A stretch of 7,513 bases of DNA from Propionibacteriaceae bacterium (GCA_905372155.1 CAJPNZ010000129.1:1-7513), one strand, 5' to 3'; shown: positions 1 through 6,330, counted from the stretch's first letter. Notes: a model not told the origin generated them from the letters alone. Program-made: numbers and translations.

Positions 1-1
1 G

Positions 2-484
2 GGGGAGGGGACGCTGCTCGACATGAACGGGACCAGTCTGGGGTTCCTGCCCTCGATTCCCGTGCTGGGAGCGGTTCCGGACCCGGGCCCGGTGCCCGAG
101 CTGGCCTGGTTGTGGTTGCTGGGCGGGGTGCTCGCAGGCGTCCTGGCGGCCCTCGTCATCACGCTCAACCGATCCTCCGAGCGGTTCTACGAGACTTCCT
201 TGGCCGGTGGGCTCGCGGGAATCCTCGCGGGGGTTCTGCTGTTCGTGCTCGCATGGTGCGCTTCCGGCGGGTTGGGGACGCAGCGTCTCGCCCACGTGGG
301 GGTCGGACTTGGCAGCCTGGCGATCACCGCTCCCTGCATCCTCGGGCTGGCCGGGCTGGTGACGGGTCTCGTGGTGGGGCTTGCCAGACGGGAGTGGCCG
401 ACGTGGCGGAAGAGCTGCGCCGAGACCGGACAGGACAGCCCCGTGCAGCGGGGCAGGGACGACGAGCAGACACTACGCCGGTAG
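2..484 (+). CDS. DUF6350 family membrane protein, C-terminal part (5' end outside window)
   Basis: The reading frame is open from base 2 through the left edge, so this is the C-terminal end (160 residues) of a longer protein. An ATG at base 23 is internal, because upstream codons in the same frame continue the family-like stretch GEGTLLDMNGTSLGFLPSIP. A Gly-Thr-Ser segment followed by a Leu-Pro-x-Ile/Phe-Pro stretch and an 'AVPDPGP' loop is what I recall from the end of actinobacterial DUF6350 proteins, which commonly sit just upstream of purN. Three hydrophobic, probably membrane-spanning segments follow at about fragment residues 35-58, 72-93 and 103-128. The tail is hydrophilic and charged (about 129-160), presumably cytoplasmic. 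The function of the family is unknown. The last 12 bases overlap the 3' end of the convergent radical SAM gene. The family call rests on recalled motifs and synteny; an integral membrane protein is certain from composition. Confidence 0.72.
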   Translation, partial: GEGTLLDMNGTSLGFLPSIPVLGAVPDPGPVPELAWLWLLGGVLAGVLAALVITLNRSSERFYETSLAGGLAGILAGVLLFVLAWCASGGLGTQRLAHVGVGLGSLAITAPCILGLAGLVTGLVVGLARREWPTWRKSCAETGQDSPVQRGRDDEQTLRR

Positions 485-1642
485 CTCTCCGTGGGGGCGC
501 CGCGGCTCGTGGGAACAGAAGGGCTCCTCCGCCAGGAAATCACCCGTCATCGCATAGGCGCGGGCCCGTGAACCACCGCAGAAGGAACGGTATGAGCAGA
601 TGCCGCATTTGCCCTTGAGCTGGCTGCGGTCACGAAGTGTCGTGAACAGCGGGGAGTAACGGTAGACCTCCTCGATGTCGTCGGTTCGGACGTTGCCCGC
701 CTTGATGGGCAGGAAACCCGACGGGTAGATGTCTCCGACGTGGGAGATGAACATGAAGCCGTCACCGTCGTTGACGTTGCGGGCGCGGCCGATGCCGTCC
801 TGCTGCGAGTAGTGCATCCCGGAGGTCAGCACGTCCAGGTCGGTGTCCGCCCCGGCCCGGGCCTCGGCTCGTTTGCGCTGCATGACGACCCGCGAGTACT
901 GGGGTGCGGCGGTCGCCTTGATGTCGAAGGAAGCGGTCCTGGACAGGTCGTAGAGCTGGTTGAAAACGGCCTCGAATCCCTCGGCCGAGGCCACGTCCTC
1001 CTTCCTGGCGCGCCCCATCGGGACCAGGAAGAAAACCTCCCAGAAGACGATTCCCAGCTCCGTCATGAGCCGGCACATGGCCTCCATGTCGTCGAGGTTG
1101 GCCTTGCGGACCACCGTGTTCACCTGGGTGGTCAGGCCGATTTCCTGGGCCTCGCGGAGGATGCGCAGGCCGTGCGCGAAACTGCCATTCACGCGGCGGA
1201 ACTCGTCGTGGATGGTCGCGTTCGAGCCGTCGAGGCTGACCGCCAGCCGGCTCAGGCCCGCGTCCTTGAGAGCCTGGAGCTGCTCGCGCGAGGCGAGCGA
1301 CGTGGTGGCGGGGGTGATGGCCATGCGCAGCCCGATTTCGGCGCCGTGCCGCACCAGGTCGACGATGTCCGGGCGTTTGAAGGCGTCCCCACCGGAGAAG
1401 ACGAACACCACGCGCCCGAACCCCCGCACGTCGTCGAGGAGCTTCATCCCCTCCGCCGTGGTCAGTTCGTTCGGGTTGCGCAACGGTTGCGCGGAGGCGC
1501 GGCAGTGGCGGCAGGCCAGGTCGCAGGCCTGGGTGGTCTCCCAGATCACGATGAACGGGGCCCTGTCGAAGTCCAGGTTCGGGCGGGCGCCGAAGGGTTT
1601 CCCGTGCGGATGCCCTGTCCGGTGCGAATGGGGATGCGGCAT
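473..1642 (-). CDS. Radical SAM/SPASM domain protein (TIGR04053-like; AhbD/NirJ/PqqE-type relative)
   Basis: A 389-residue protein. The N-terminal radical SAM domain has the CxxxCxxC motif at Cys40, Cys44 and Cys47 (CDLACRHC), which binds the 4Fe-4S cluster that cleaves S-adenosylmethionine. Further core motifs are SGGD at 83-86 and SLDGS at 136-140. The C-terminal SPASM-like region has GDIYPSGFLP (303-312) and Cys346, Cys349, Cys355 (CGICSYRSFCGG) plus Cys376, enough for one auxiliary Fe-S cluster. The motif order resembles the family I know as TIGR04053, related to heme-modifying AhbD/NirJ and peptide-modifying PqqE; the substrate is unknown. The first 13 residues hold five histidines (HPHSH...HPH), a possible metal-binding tail. 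The ATG at 1642 is secure: an in-frame TAG lies four codons upstream (1652-1654), no other start codon lies between, and a later Met would lose the Cys motif. No precursor peptide, heme gene or other partner is visible nearby. The gene is transcribed against its neighbours on both sides. Confidence 0.9.
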   Translation of the reverse strand: MPHPHSHRTGHPHGKPFGARPNLDFDRAPFIVIWETTQACDLACRHCRASAQPLRNPNELTTAEGMKLLDDVRGFGRVVFVFSGGDAFKRPDIVDLVRHGAEIGLRMAITPATTSLASREQLQALKDAGLSRLAVSLDGSNATIHDEFRRVNGSFAHGLRILREAQEIGLTTQVNTVVRKANLDDMEAMCRLMTELGIVFWEVFFLVPMGRARKEDVASAEGFEAVFNQLYDLSRTASFDIKATAAPQYSRVVMQRKRAEARAGADTDLDVLTSGMHYSQQDGIGRARNVNDGDGFMFISHVGDIYPSGFLPIKAGNVRTDDIEEVYRYSPLFTTLRDRSQLKGKCGICSYRSFCGGSRARAYAMTGDFLAEEPFCSHEPRRPHGELPA

Positions 1643-1648
1643 GCCTCG

Positions 1649-1654
1649 ACGCTA
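1649..1654 (-). promoter_or_regulatory. Candidate -10 box for the radical SAM gene (leaderless)
   Basis: On the minus strand the hexamer TAGCGT fits the actinobacterial -10 consensus TANNNT. It lies exactly 6 bases before the ATG at 1642, so transcription would begin at the start codon. There is no normally spaced Shine-Dalgarno; the only purine run (GAGG) ends one base before the ATG. No convincing -35 is visible. The TAG of this hexamer is also the in-frame stop that fixes the start codon. Confidence 0.45.
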
Positions 1655-1821
1655 GCGCTCCGGCGAACGACAGAACTTGCGAGGGGGAGTGTCGCCAAGC
1701 GGGTTTTGGGGTGATGAGCCGCTTCCCCGGGCCGCGGGGGGTTCTCGTTCCTCGGCCCACGGACGCTGCGGCTGCTGCTCCTGGTGGCCGGGTCTCTCGG
1801 GCGGGGGAGGGCAACCGGCGA

Positions 1822-1827
1822 TACGGT
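1822..1827 (+). promoter_or_regulatory. Candidate -10 box for the purN-purH-folD run (leaderless)
   Basis: TACGGT within GCGATACGGTTG fits the actinobacterial -10 pattern TANNNT. The 6-base spacer (1828-1833) ends directly at the GTG of purN, so the mRNA would start at or next to the initiation codon. The nearest Shine-Dalgarno-like sequence (GGGGGAGGG, 1803-1811) is over 20 bases from the GTG, too far to serve it. No clear -35 hexamer is seen. I infer that this promoter drives purN and the genes behind it. Confidence 0.55.
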
Positions 1828-1833
1828 TGTGCG

Positions 1834-2409
1834 GTGACGACTCGCGTGGTGGTGCTGGTTTCCGGGTCGGGAACCCTGCTGCAGGCTCTTCTCGACGCCG
1901 TTTCGGCGGGGGAGGTGGATGCCCGGGTCGTGGCGGTGGTCTCCGACCAGCCCGCCGCCCACGCCCTGGAACGGGCCCGGGCCGCGGGGGTGCCCGCCGT
2001 CGCCCATCCCTACGCGAAGGGATCGGACCGCGACGTTTGGGATGCCGAACTGACCGGGATCGTTGCCGGCTTCGAACCGGACCTGGTGGCCTCGGCGGGG
2101 TTCATGAAGCTGCTGGGGTCCAGTTTTCTCGCCCGTTTCGGGGGACGCACCATCAACACCCATCCCGCGCTGCTGCCCAGTTTCCCCGGGATGCACGGGC
2201 CGAGGGACGCCCTGAACCACGGGGTGAAGGTCTCCGGCGCCACGGTCTTCCTCGTCGACTCCGGGGTGGACACAGGTAGGATCCTGGCCCAGGGGGCTGT
2301 CGAAGTGTTGGCGGACGACACCGTCGAAACCCTTCACGAACGCATCAAAGTGGTGGAACGCCGCCTGCTGGTGGAGACCGTGCGTGCCTGGAACGAAGGA
2401 GAGAAATGA
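1834..2409 (+). CDS. purN: Phosphoribosylglycinamide formyltransferase (GART), PurN
   Basis: A 191-residue enzyme of the usual PurN length that transfers a formyl group from 10-formyltetrahydrofolate to glycinamide ribonucleotide, the third step of de novo purine synthesis, in the cytoplasm. The N-terminus VVVLVSGSGTLLQAL (5-19) is the phosphate-binding Gly-Ser-Gly loop. The catalytic triad is visible as Asn108 and His110 in INTHPALLPSFPG (107-119) and Asp146 in SGVDTGRI (143-150). The GTG at 1834 is preferred because the protein then begins right before the first beta strand, as in the family. Upstream ATGs at 1711 and 1714 would add about 41 low-complexity residues. The gene appears leaderless, with a -10 box 6 bases upstream. 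Its TGA shares four bases (ATGA) with the purH start, which suggests translational coupling. Confidence 0.95.
   Translation: MTTRVVVLVSGSGTLLQALLDAVSAGEVDARVVAVVSDQPAAHALERARAAGVPAVAHPYAKGSDRDVWDAELTGIVAGFEPDLVASAGFMKLLGSSFLARFGGRTINTHPALLPSFPGMHGPRDALNHGVKVSGATVFLVDSGVDTGRILAQGAVEVLADDTVETLHERIKVVERRLLVETVRAWNEGEK
2395..2403 (+). promoter_or_regulatory. Ribosome binding site of purH
   Basis: GAAGGAGAG inside the last purN codons is a good Shine-Dalgarno sequence a few bases before the ATG at 2406. It supports the purH start at the ATGA overlap and independent re-initiation there. Confidence 0.75.
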
Positions 2410-3962
2410 CCGACCGGATTCGGCTGCGCCGCGCGCTGCTCAGCGTCTACGACAAGGAGGGCCTCGAAGAGCTGGCCGCCGCCCTCCACGCGGCCGGGGT
2501 GGAACTGGTGTCCACGGGATCCACCGCGACCCGGATCGCCGCGGCGGGGATTCCCGTGACCCCCGTCGAGCAGCTGACGGGATTCCCCGAATGCCTCGAC
2601 GGCCGCGTCAAGACACTCCATCCGCGCATCCACGCCGGTATCCTCGCCGACCGCCGCCTGCCCGCCCACGTCTCCCAACTCGAGGAACTCGGCGTCGCCC
2701 CCTTCGACCTGGTGGTGGTGAACCTCTACCCGTTCGAGGCCACCGTCGCATCCGGTGCCGGAACCGACGAATGCGTCGAACAGATCGACATCGGCGGGCC
2801 CTCGATGGTGCGCGCCGCCGCGAAGAACCACCCGAGCGTCGCAGTGGTCACCTCCACATCGCAGTACCCCGCCGTCCTGGCTGCCCTCGCCGAGGGGGGA
2901 TTCACCCTCCAGCAGCGCCGCGACCTCGCCACCGAGGCCTTCCGCCACACCGCCTCCTACGACATCGCCGTCGCATCCTGGATGGGGGCCACCGTGGCCA
3001 CCCCGGCCGGGGACGGGTTCCCGGCATGGCTGGGAGCGGCCTGGGTGAAGAAACAGGACCTGCGCTACGGCGAGAACTCCCACCAGGCAGCGGCCCTCTA
3101 CACCTATCCGCCCGGACCGGAGGGAATCGCCCAGGCCGAGCTGCTGCACGGCAAACCCATGAGCTACAACAACTACACCGACGGCGAGGCCGCCTACCGC
3201 GCCGCGAGCGACTTCACCGAGCCGTGTGTCGCGATCATCAAACACGCCAATCCATGCGGGATCGCGGTGGGTTCTGACATCGCAGAGGCCCACCGCAGGG
3301 CCCACGCCTGCGACCCGGTCTCCGCTTTCGGAGGGGTGATCGCCGCCAACCGCCCCGTCACCGCCGAACTGGCCGAACAGATCAAGGACATCTTCACCGA
3401 GGTCGTGATCGCCCCCGGGTTCGACCCGGAGGCCCTGGCGATCCTCACCACGAAGAAGAACCTGCGACTGCTGAAGGCCGTCCCCTACACGCACCGGGAA
3501 CGCGTCCTCCACCCCATCTCCGGGGGAGCCCTGCTCCAGCGACCCGACCGCATCGACGCTCCCGGCGACGACCCCGCCAACTGGGAACTCAAGGCAGGCG
3601 AGGCGGTCGACGAGGCGACCCTGGCCGATCTGGCCTTCGCGTGGCGGGCCTGCCGCGCCGTGAAGTCCAACGCCATTCTCCTGGCCCACGACGGCGCCTC
3701 CGTCGGCGTTGGCATGGGCCAGGTGAACCGCGTCGACTCGTGCCGCCTGGCGGTTGAACGCGCCGGGGAGCGGGCAGCCGGGTCGGTGGCCGCATCCGAC
3801 GCCTTCTTCCCCTTCGCCGACGGGCCGCGGATCCTGATCGACGGTGGCGTCCGGGCCATCGTCCAGCCGGGCGGTTCCCTGCGCGACCGGGAAACCATCG
3901 ACCTGTGCGCCGAACACGGCGTCGCGCTGTACTTCACCGGCACCCGCCACTTCTTCCACTGA
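2406..3962 (+). CDS. purH: Bifunctional AICAR formyltransferase / IMP cyclohydrolase, PurH
   Basis: A 518-residue enzyme, the normal full length, that catalyses the last two steps of IMP synthesis: formylation of AICAR with 10-formyltetrahydrofolate, then ring closure to IMP. The N-terminal MGS-like cyclohydrolase domain (about 1-200) carries LLSVYDKEGLEELA (11-24), VSTGST (35-40), GRVKTLHPRIHAGIL (66-80) with the key Lys69, and IDIGGPSMVRAAAKN (127-141). The C-terminal transformylase domain (about 205-518) has RYGENSHQ (220-227), KHANPCGIA (279-287) with the catalytic Lys279-His280 pair, SAFGGVIAANR (306-316), GMGQVNRVDS (436-445) and the conserved ending TGTRHFFH (511-518). All key residues are intact. 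It overlaps purN by four bases and is followed by folD after 10 bases. A very long open frame on the opposite strand (2334-4019) is a high-GC shadow. Confidence 0.97.
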   Translation: MTDRIRLRRALLSVYDKEGLEELAAALHAAGVELVSTGSTATRIAAAGIPVTPVEQLTGFPECLDGRVKTLHPRIHAGILADRRLPAHVSQLEELGVAPFDLVVVNLYPFEATVASGAGTDECVEQIDIGGPSMVRAAAKNHPSVAVVTSTSQYPAVLAALAEGGFTLQQRRDLATEAFRHTASYDIAVASWMGATVATPAGDGFPAWLGAAWVKKQDLRYGENSHQAAALYTYPPGPEGIAQAELLHGKPMSYNNYTDGEAAYRAASDFTEPCVAIIKHANPCGIAVGSDIAEAHRRAHACDPVSAFGGVIAANRPVTAELAEQIKDIFTEVVIAPGFDPEALAILTTKKNLRLLKAVPYTHRERVLHPISGGALLQRPDRIDAPGDDPANWELKAGEAVDEATLADLAFAWRACRAVKSNAILLAHDGASVGVGMGQVNRVDSCRLAVERAGERAAGSVAASDAFFPFADGPRILIDGGVRAIVQPGGSLRDRETIDLCAEHGVALYFTGTRHFFH

Positions 3963-3972
3963 GGCAGGGAAG

Positions 3973-4836
3973 ATGACTGCGGGAATCCTTGACGGCAGGG
4001 CCACGGCCGCCGCCATCAAAACGGAACTGAAGCAGCGGGTGGGCCGGCTCCGCGCCCTGGGGGTGGTGCCCGGGCTGGCGACGGTGCTCGTCGGCGACGA
4101 CCCGGCCAGCCAGAACTACGTGCGCATGAAACACCGCGACTGCGAGCAGGTGGGCATCGCATCCATCCGGGTGGAGCTGCCCGCCGACGCCACCGCCGCG
4201 CAGCTGGAGGAGGCCGTCGCGGCGCTGAACGCCGACCCCTCCTGCACCGGGTACATCGTGCAGCTTCCCCTGCCGGGGCATCTCGACGAGAACCGGGCGC
4301 TGGGGCTGATCGACCCGGACAAGGACGCCGACGGTCTGCACCCGATCAACCTGGGGCGGCTCGTGCTGAACGAACCCGCCCCCCTGCCCTGTACCCCCCG
4401 CGGCATCGTGGAACTGGTGCGCCGCCACGGCATCGAATGGCGGGGGAAAGATGTGTGCGTGGTGGGTCGCGGCATCACGGTGGGGCGTCCCCTCGGGCTG
4501 ATCCTGACCCGCCGCAGCGAGAACGCCACGGTGACCCTGTGCCACACCGGCACCCGCAACCTGGCCGGACACACCCGGCGGGCCGACATCGTGGTGGCGG
4601 CCGCGGGGGTGCCGGGCATGATCACCGCCGACATGATCCGTCAGGGCGCGGTGTGCATCGACGTCGGCGTCAGCCGGGTCGAGGGCAGGACCACCGGGGA
4701 CCTGGCGTCGGACGTGTGGGACAAGGCGGCCTGGGTCACCCCGAATCCCGGCGGGGTGGGCCCCATGACCCGCGCCATGCTGCTCAGCAATGTTGTCGAC
4801 CGCGCCGAGGTGCTCCATGCAAACCCCAACGGTTAA
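3973..4836 (+). CDS. folD: Methylenetetrahydrofolate dehydrogenase / methenyltetrahydrofolate cyclohydrolase, FolD
   Basis: A 287-residue bifunctional enzyme that oxidises 5,10-methylene-THF to 5,10-methenyl-THF with NADP and hydrolyses it to 10-formyl-THF. This is the donor used by PurN and PurH, so its place directly behind them is functional. Visible family motifs are SQNYVRMKHRDCEQVGI (46-62) with Tyr49 and catalytic Lys53, VQLPLP (96-101), DKDADGLHPIN (116-126), CTPRGIVEL (140-148), the nucleotide-binding VVGRGITVGRPLG (163-175) and TPNPGGVGPMT (256-266). The more common Ser of VGRS is Gly here, and TPVPGG reads TPNPGG; I recall both as usual in actinobacteria. The ATG at 3973 gives the typical MTA.ILDG N-terminus. 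The purine-rich stretch before it (GAGGCAGGGAAG) is a modest ribosome binding site. The 3' end overlaps the DUF3017 gene by 20 bases. Confidence 0.96.
   Translation: MTAGILDGRATAAAIKTELKQRVGRLRALGVVPGLATVLVGDDPASQNYVRMKHRDCEQVGIASIRVELPADATAAQLEEAVAALNADPSCTGYIVQLPLPGHLDENRALGLIDPDKDADGLHPINLGRLVLNEPAPLPCTPRGIVELVRRHGIEWRGKDVCVVGRGITVGRPLGLILTRRSENATVTLCHTGTRNLAGHTRRADIVVAAAGVPGMITADMIRQGAVCIDVGVSRVEGRTTGDLASDVWDKAAWVTPNPGGVGPMTRAMLLSNVVDRAEVLHANPNG
4807..4810 (+). promoter_or_regulatory. Ribosome binding site deciding the DUF3017 start
   Basis: GAGG lies 6 bases before the ATG at 4817, inside the end of folD. It favours this ATG over the in-frame ATG at 4790, which has no comparable site and would add nine residues. 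Confidence 0.55.
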
Positions 4837-5101
4837 CCGGCTCCCGACGAACCCGTGGCCGCTGGCGGCCGTGCTCGGCGTGTTCGCAATCGGCGTGTTG
4901 ATCGCGGGTTTCGGGAACTGGCGTTACGGGGCGGTGGTGATGGCCGCGGCGACCCTGCTCGCGGGGATCGCCCGGATGCTCCTGCCGCGCCGCGTCTCGG
5001 GCTTGTTGGTGGTCCGGCGCCGCTGGATGGACATCACCATCCTCTTCAGTCTGGGCACCGCGATCGGTGTGCTGGCGCTGGTGGTTCCCCCCGGCACATG
5101 A
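4817..5101 (+). CDS. Small DUF3017 family membrane protein
   Basis: A 94-residue protein of unknown function. It has three hydrophobic segments at about residues 14-32, 37-56 and 72-91, hence a probable three-span inner-membrane protein. Between spans 2 and 3 is a basic stretch, RMLLPRRVSGLLVVRRRWMD (53-72), which is the characteristic feature of the actinobacterial DUF3017 family as I recall it. The family regularly follows folD, in agreement with the position here. Its start overlaps the end of folD by 20 bases, so the two are almost certainly co-transcribed and probably translationally coupled. No catalytic residues can be pointed out. By analogy with the hydrophobic/basic pattern one may guess a role at the membrane, but the sequence does not show which. 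Confidence 0.85.
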   Translation: MQTPTVNRLPTNPWPLAAVLGVFAIGVLIAGFGNWRYGAVVMAAATLLAGIARMLLPRRVSGLLVVRRRWMDITILFSLGTAIGVLALVVPPGT

Positions 5102-5118
5102 GATGCGGCAGCGGGCGA

Positions 5119-5124
5119 TAGGCT
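5119..5124 (+). promoter_or_regulatory. Candidate -10 box for mdh
   Basis: TAGGCT in GGCGATAGGCTCGG is a strong match to the extended actinobacterial -10 pattern. Transcription would start near 5130-5132, giving a 5' leader of about 32 bases before the ATG at 5163. It suggests that mdh can be expressed separately from the purine/folate run, although read-through is also possible because no terminator separates them. No obvious -35 is visible. Confidence 0.6.
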
Positions 5125-5148
5125 CGGAGGTGGACATCACCGTCGAAA

Positions 5149-5154
5149 GAAAGG
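5149..5154 (+). promoter_or_regulatory. Ribosome binding site of mdh
   Basis: GAAAGG, within the purine run GAAAGAAAGG, lies 8 bases before the ATG at 5163. This supports that ATG over the in-frame GTG at 5130 and the ATGs further upstream. Confidence 0.65.
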
Positions 5155-5162
5155 TCCGCACG

Positions 5163-6152
5163 ATGAGCACTGAGGCTCCCGTCAAGATCGCAGTGACCGG
5201 CGCAGCCGGCCAGATCTGCTACAGCCTGCTGTTCCGGATAGCCAGCGGTTCCCTGCTGGGCGATCGGCCCATCGAGCTGCGTCTGCTGGAGATCACCCCG
5301 GCCCTGAAGGCCCTGGAGGGTGTCGTCATGGAACTCGACGACTGCGCCTTCCCGAACCTGAAGAACGTCGTCATCGGCGATGACCCGAAGAAGGTCTTCG
5401 ACGGCGTCAACCTGGCGATGCTGGTCGGCGCCATGCCCCGCAAGGCCGGCATGGAACGCGGCGACCTGCTGAGCGCCAACGGCGCCATCTTCACCGCCCA
5501 GGGCAAGGCCCTGAACGAGGTGGCCGCGGACGACGTCCGCGTGCTGGTGACCGGCAACCCCGCCAACACCAACGCGCTGATCGCATCCAGCAATGCCCCC
5601 GACATCCCGAAGGAGCGTTTCAACGCCCTCACCCGCCTGGACCACAACCGCGCGAAGTCCCAGCTCGCCCAGAAACTCGGCTGCCCCGTCGAGGAGATCA
5701 AGAAGATGACCATCTGGGGCAACCACTCCTCCACCCAGTACCCCGACATCTTCCACGCCGAGGTGGGCGGGAAGAACGCCGCCGGACTGGTGAACGACGA
5801 GGCCTGGATCGAGTCCACCTTCATCCCGACGGTCGCCAAGCGCGGCGCGGCCATCATCGAGGCCCGTGGCCTGTCGTCCGCTGCCTCCGCGGCGAACGCC
5901 ACCGTCGAGCACATGCGTGACTGGGTGCTCGGCACCCCCGACGGCGACTGGGTTTCCATGGCGATTCCCTCCGACGGCTCCTACGGGGTCGCCGAGGGCG
6001 TCATCTCCTCCTTCCCGTGCGTGGTCAAGAACGGCAAGTACGAGATCGTCCAGGGCCTCGAGATCGACCCGTTCTCCCGCGCCAAGATCGACGCCTCCGT
6101 CGCCGAACTGCTCGACGAACGCAAGGCGGTCAAGGAACTCGGCCTGATCTGA
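5163..6152 (+). CDS. mdh: Malate dehydrogenase (NAD-dependent, cytosolic-MDH-like type)
   Basis: A 329-residue enzyme that interconverts malate and oxaloacetate in the TCA cycle; the length is typical of this MDH branch. The Rossmann loop is VTGAAGQICYSLLFRIASG (11-29). Glu43 in LLEI at the end of strand 2 fits NAD rather than NADP preference. Substrate-binding arginines lie in MPRKAGMERGDLL (91-103: Arg93, Arg99). VTGNPANTNA (129-138) follows, then the catalytic Asp160 in RLDHNRAK (158-165) and His188 in IWGNHSSTQYPD (184-195). Position 19 is Cys, where Gly or a similar residue is more usual (GQIxY). The ATG at 5163 has a good Shine-Dalgarno and gives a normal N-terminus. An in-frame GTG at 5130 would add 11 residues. 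It is preceded by its own -10 box and followed 14 bases after the stop by a strong hairpin terminator. Confidence 0.96.
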   Translation: MSTEAPVKIAVTGAAGQICYSLLFRIASGSLLGDRPIELRLLEITPALKALEGVVMELDDCAFPNLKNVVIGDDPKKVFDGVNLAMLVGAMPRKAGMERGDLLSANGAIFTAQGKALNEVAADDVRVLVTGNPANTNALIASSNAPDIPKERFNALTRLDHNRAKSQLAQKLGCPVEEIKKMTIWGNHSSTQYPDIFHAEVGGKNAAGLVNDEAWIESTFIPTVAKRGAAIIEARGLSSAASAANATVEHMRDWVLGTPDGDWVSMAIPSDGSYGVAEGVISSFPCVVKNGKYEIVQGLEIDPFSRAKIDASVAELLDERKAVKELGLI

Positions 6153-6166
6153 TCCGGCAGGGATCA

Positions 6167-6199
6167 AAAGGTGCCCGGCGGTTTCCGCCGGGCACCTTT
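6167..6199 (+). terminator. Intrinsic terminator of mdh
   Basis: A perfect 15-base inverted repeat (6167-6181 pairs with 6185-6199) closes a 3-base TTT loop. The stem core GGTGCCCGGCGG is very GC-rich, and its right arm ends in TTT. There is no longer U tract, which is common in high-GC actinobacteria. Position 14 bases after the mdh stop makes the assignment clear. Confidence 0.88.
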
Positions 6200-6222
6200 C
6201 GTCGAGCGCCTTCGGGGATGGC

Positions 6223-6269
6223 TGGTTGAACCGGCTCGTCCGCTCTGTGAGCTGGTCGTGCCGAAATCA
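6223..6269 (+). repeat. Degenerate intergenic repeat, copy 1
   Basis: This begins TGGTTGAACCGGC and ends CGTGCCGAAATCA. The ends align with copy 2 at 6283-6330 over nearly the same length (47 versus 48 bases), while the middle has diverged. It is the most decayed of the three copies. Confidence 0.55.
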
Positions 6270-6282
6270 TCTCGCCTCAAGT

Positions 6283-6330
6283 TGGTTGAGCCGGCCTGCG
6301 AGCGTCAGCGAGTGGGGCGTGTCGAAACCA
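6283..6330 (+). repeat. Intergenic repeat, copy 2 (best preserved)
   Basis: A 48-base element that begins TGGTTGAGCCGG and ends GTGTCGAAACCA. The ends are a short imperfect inverted repeat (TGGTT...AACCA). The middle contains the directly repeated pentamer GCGAG (GCGAGCGTCAGCGAG). I recall the same signature, TGGTTGAG...TCGAAACCA, as a frequent dispersed intergenic repeat in several actinobacterial genomes. Confidence 0.65.

Noticed and set aside
740..1714. 324-codon open frame on the plus strand opposite the radical SAM gene
   Set aside because: Antisense shadow of a well-supported gene; composition is mirrored high-GC sequence, with no domain motif.
1720..1745. GC-rich palindromic stretch CCCCGGGCCGCGGGG upstream of purN
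   Set aside because: Stem of only about five bases with no T-run; in high-GC DNA this is expected by chance, so I do not call a terminator or operator.
1711..1833. Longer purN with an N-terminal extension from the ATG at 1711
   Set aside because: The extra 41 residues are low-complexity Pro/Arg/Ala sequence with no family counterpart, and a -10 box lies inside this stretch directly before the GTG at 1834.
2334..4019. 561-codon open frame on the minus strand opposite purH
   Set aside because: It lies fully antisense to an intact, motif-complete purH and has a Gly/Val/Asp/His-heavy composition typical of the reverse complement of high-GC codons. No recognisable motif.
5046..6167. 373-codon open frame on the minus strand opposite mdh
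   Set aside because: Antisense to mdh, Gly/Val/Asp-rich, no motifs; it also runs through the promoter and start of mdh.
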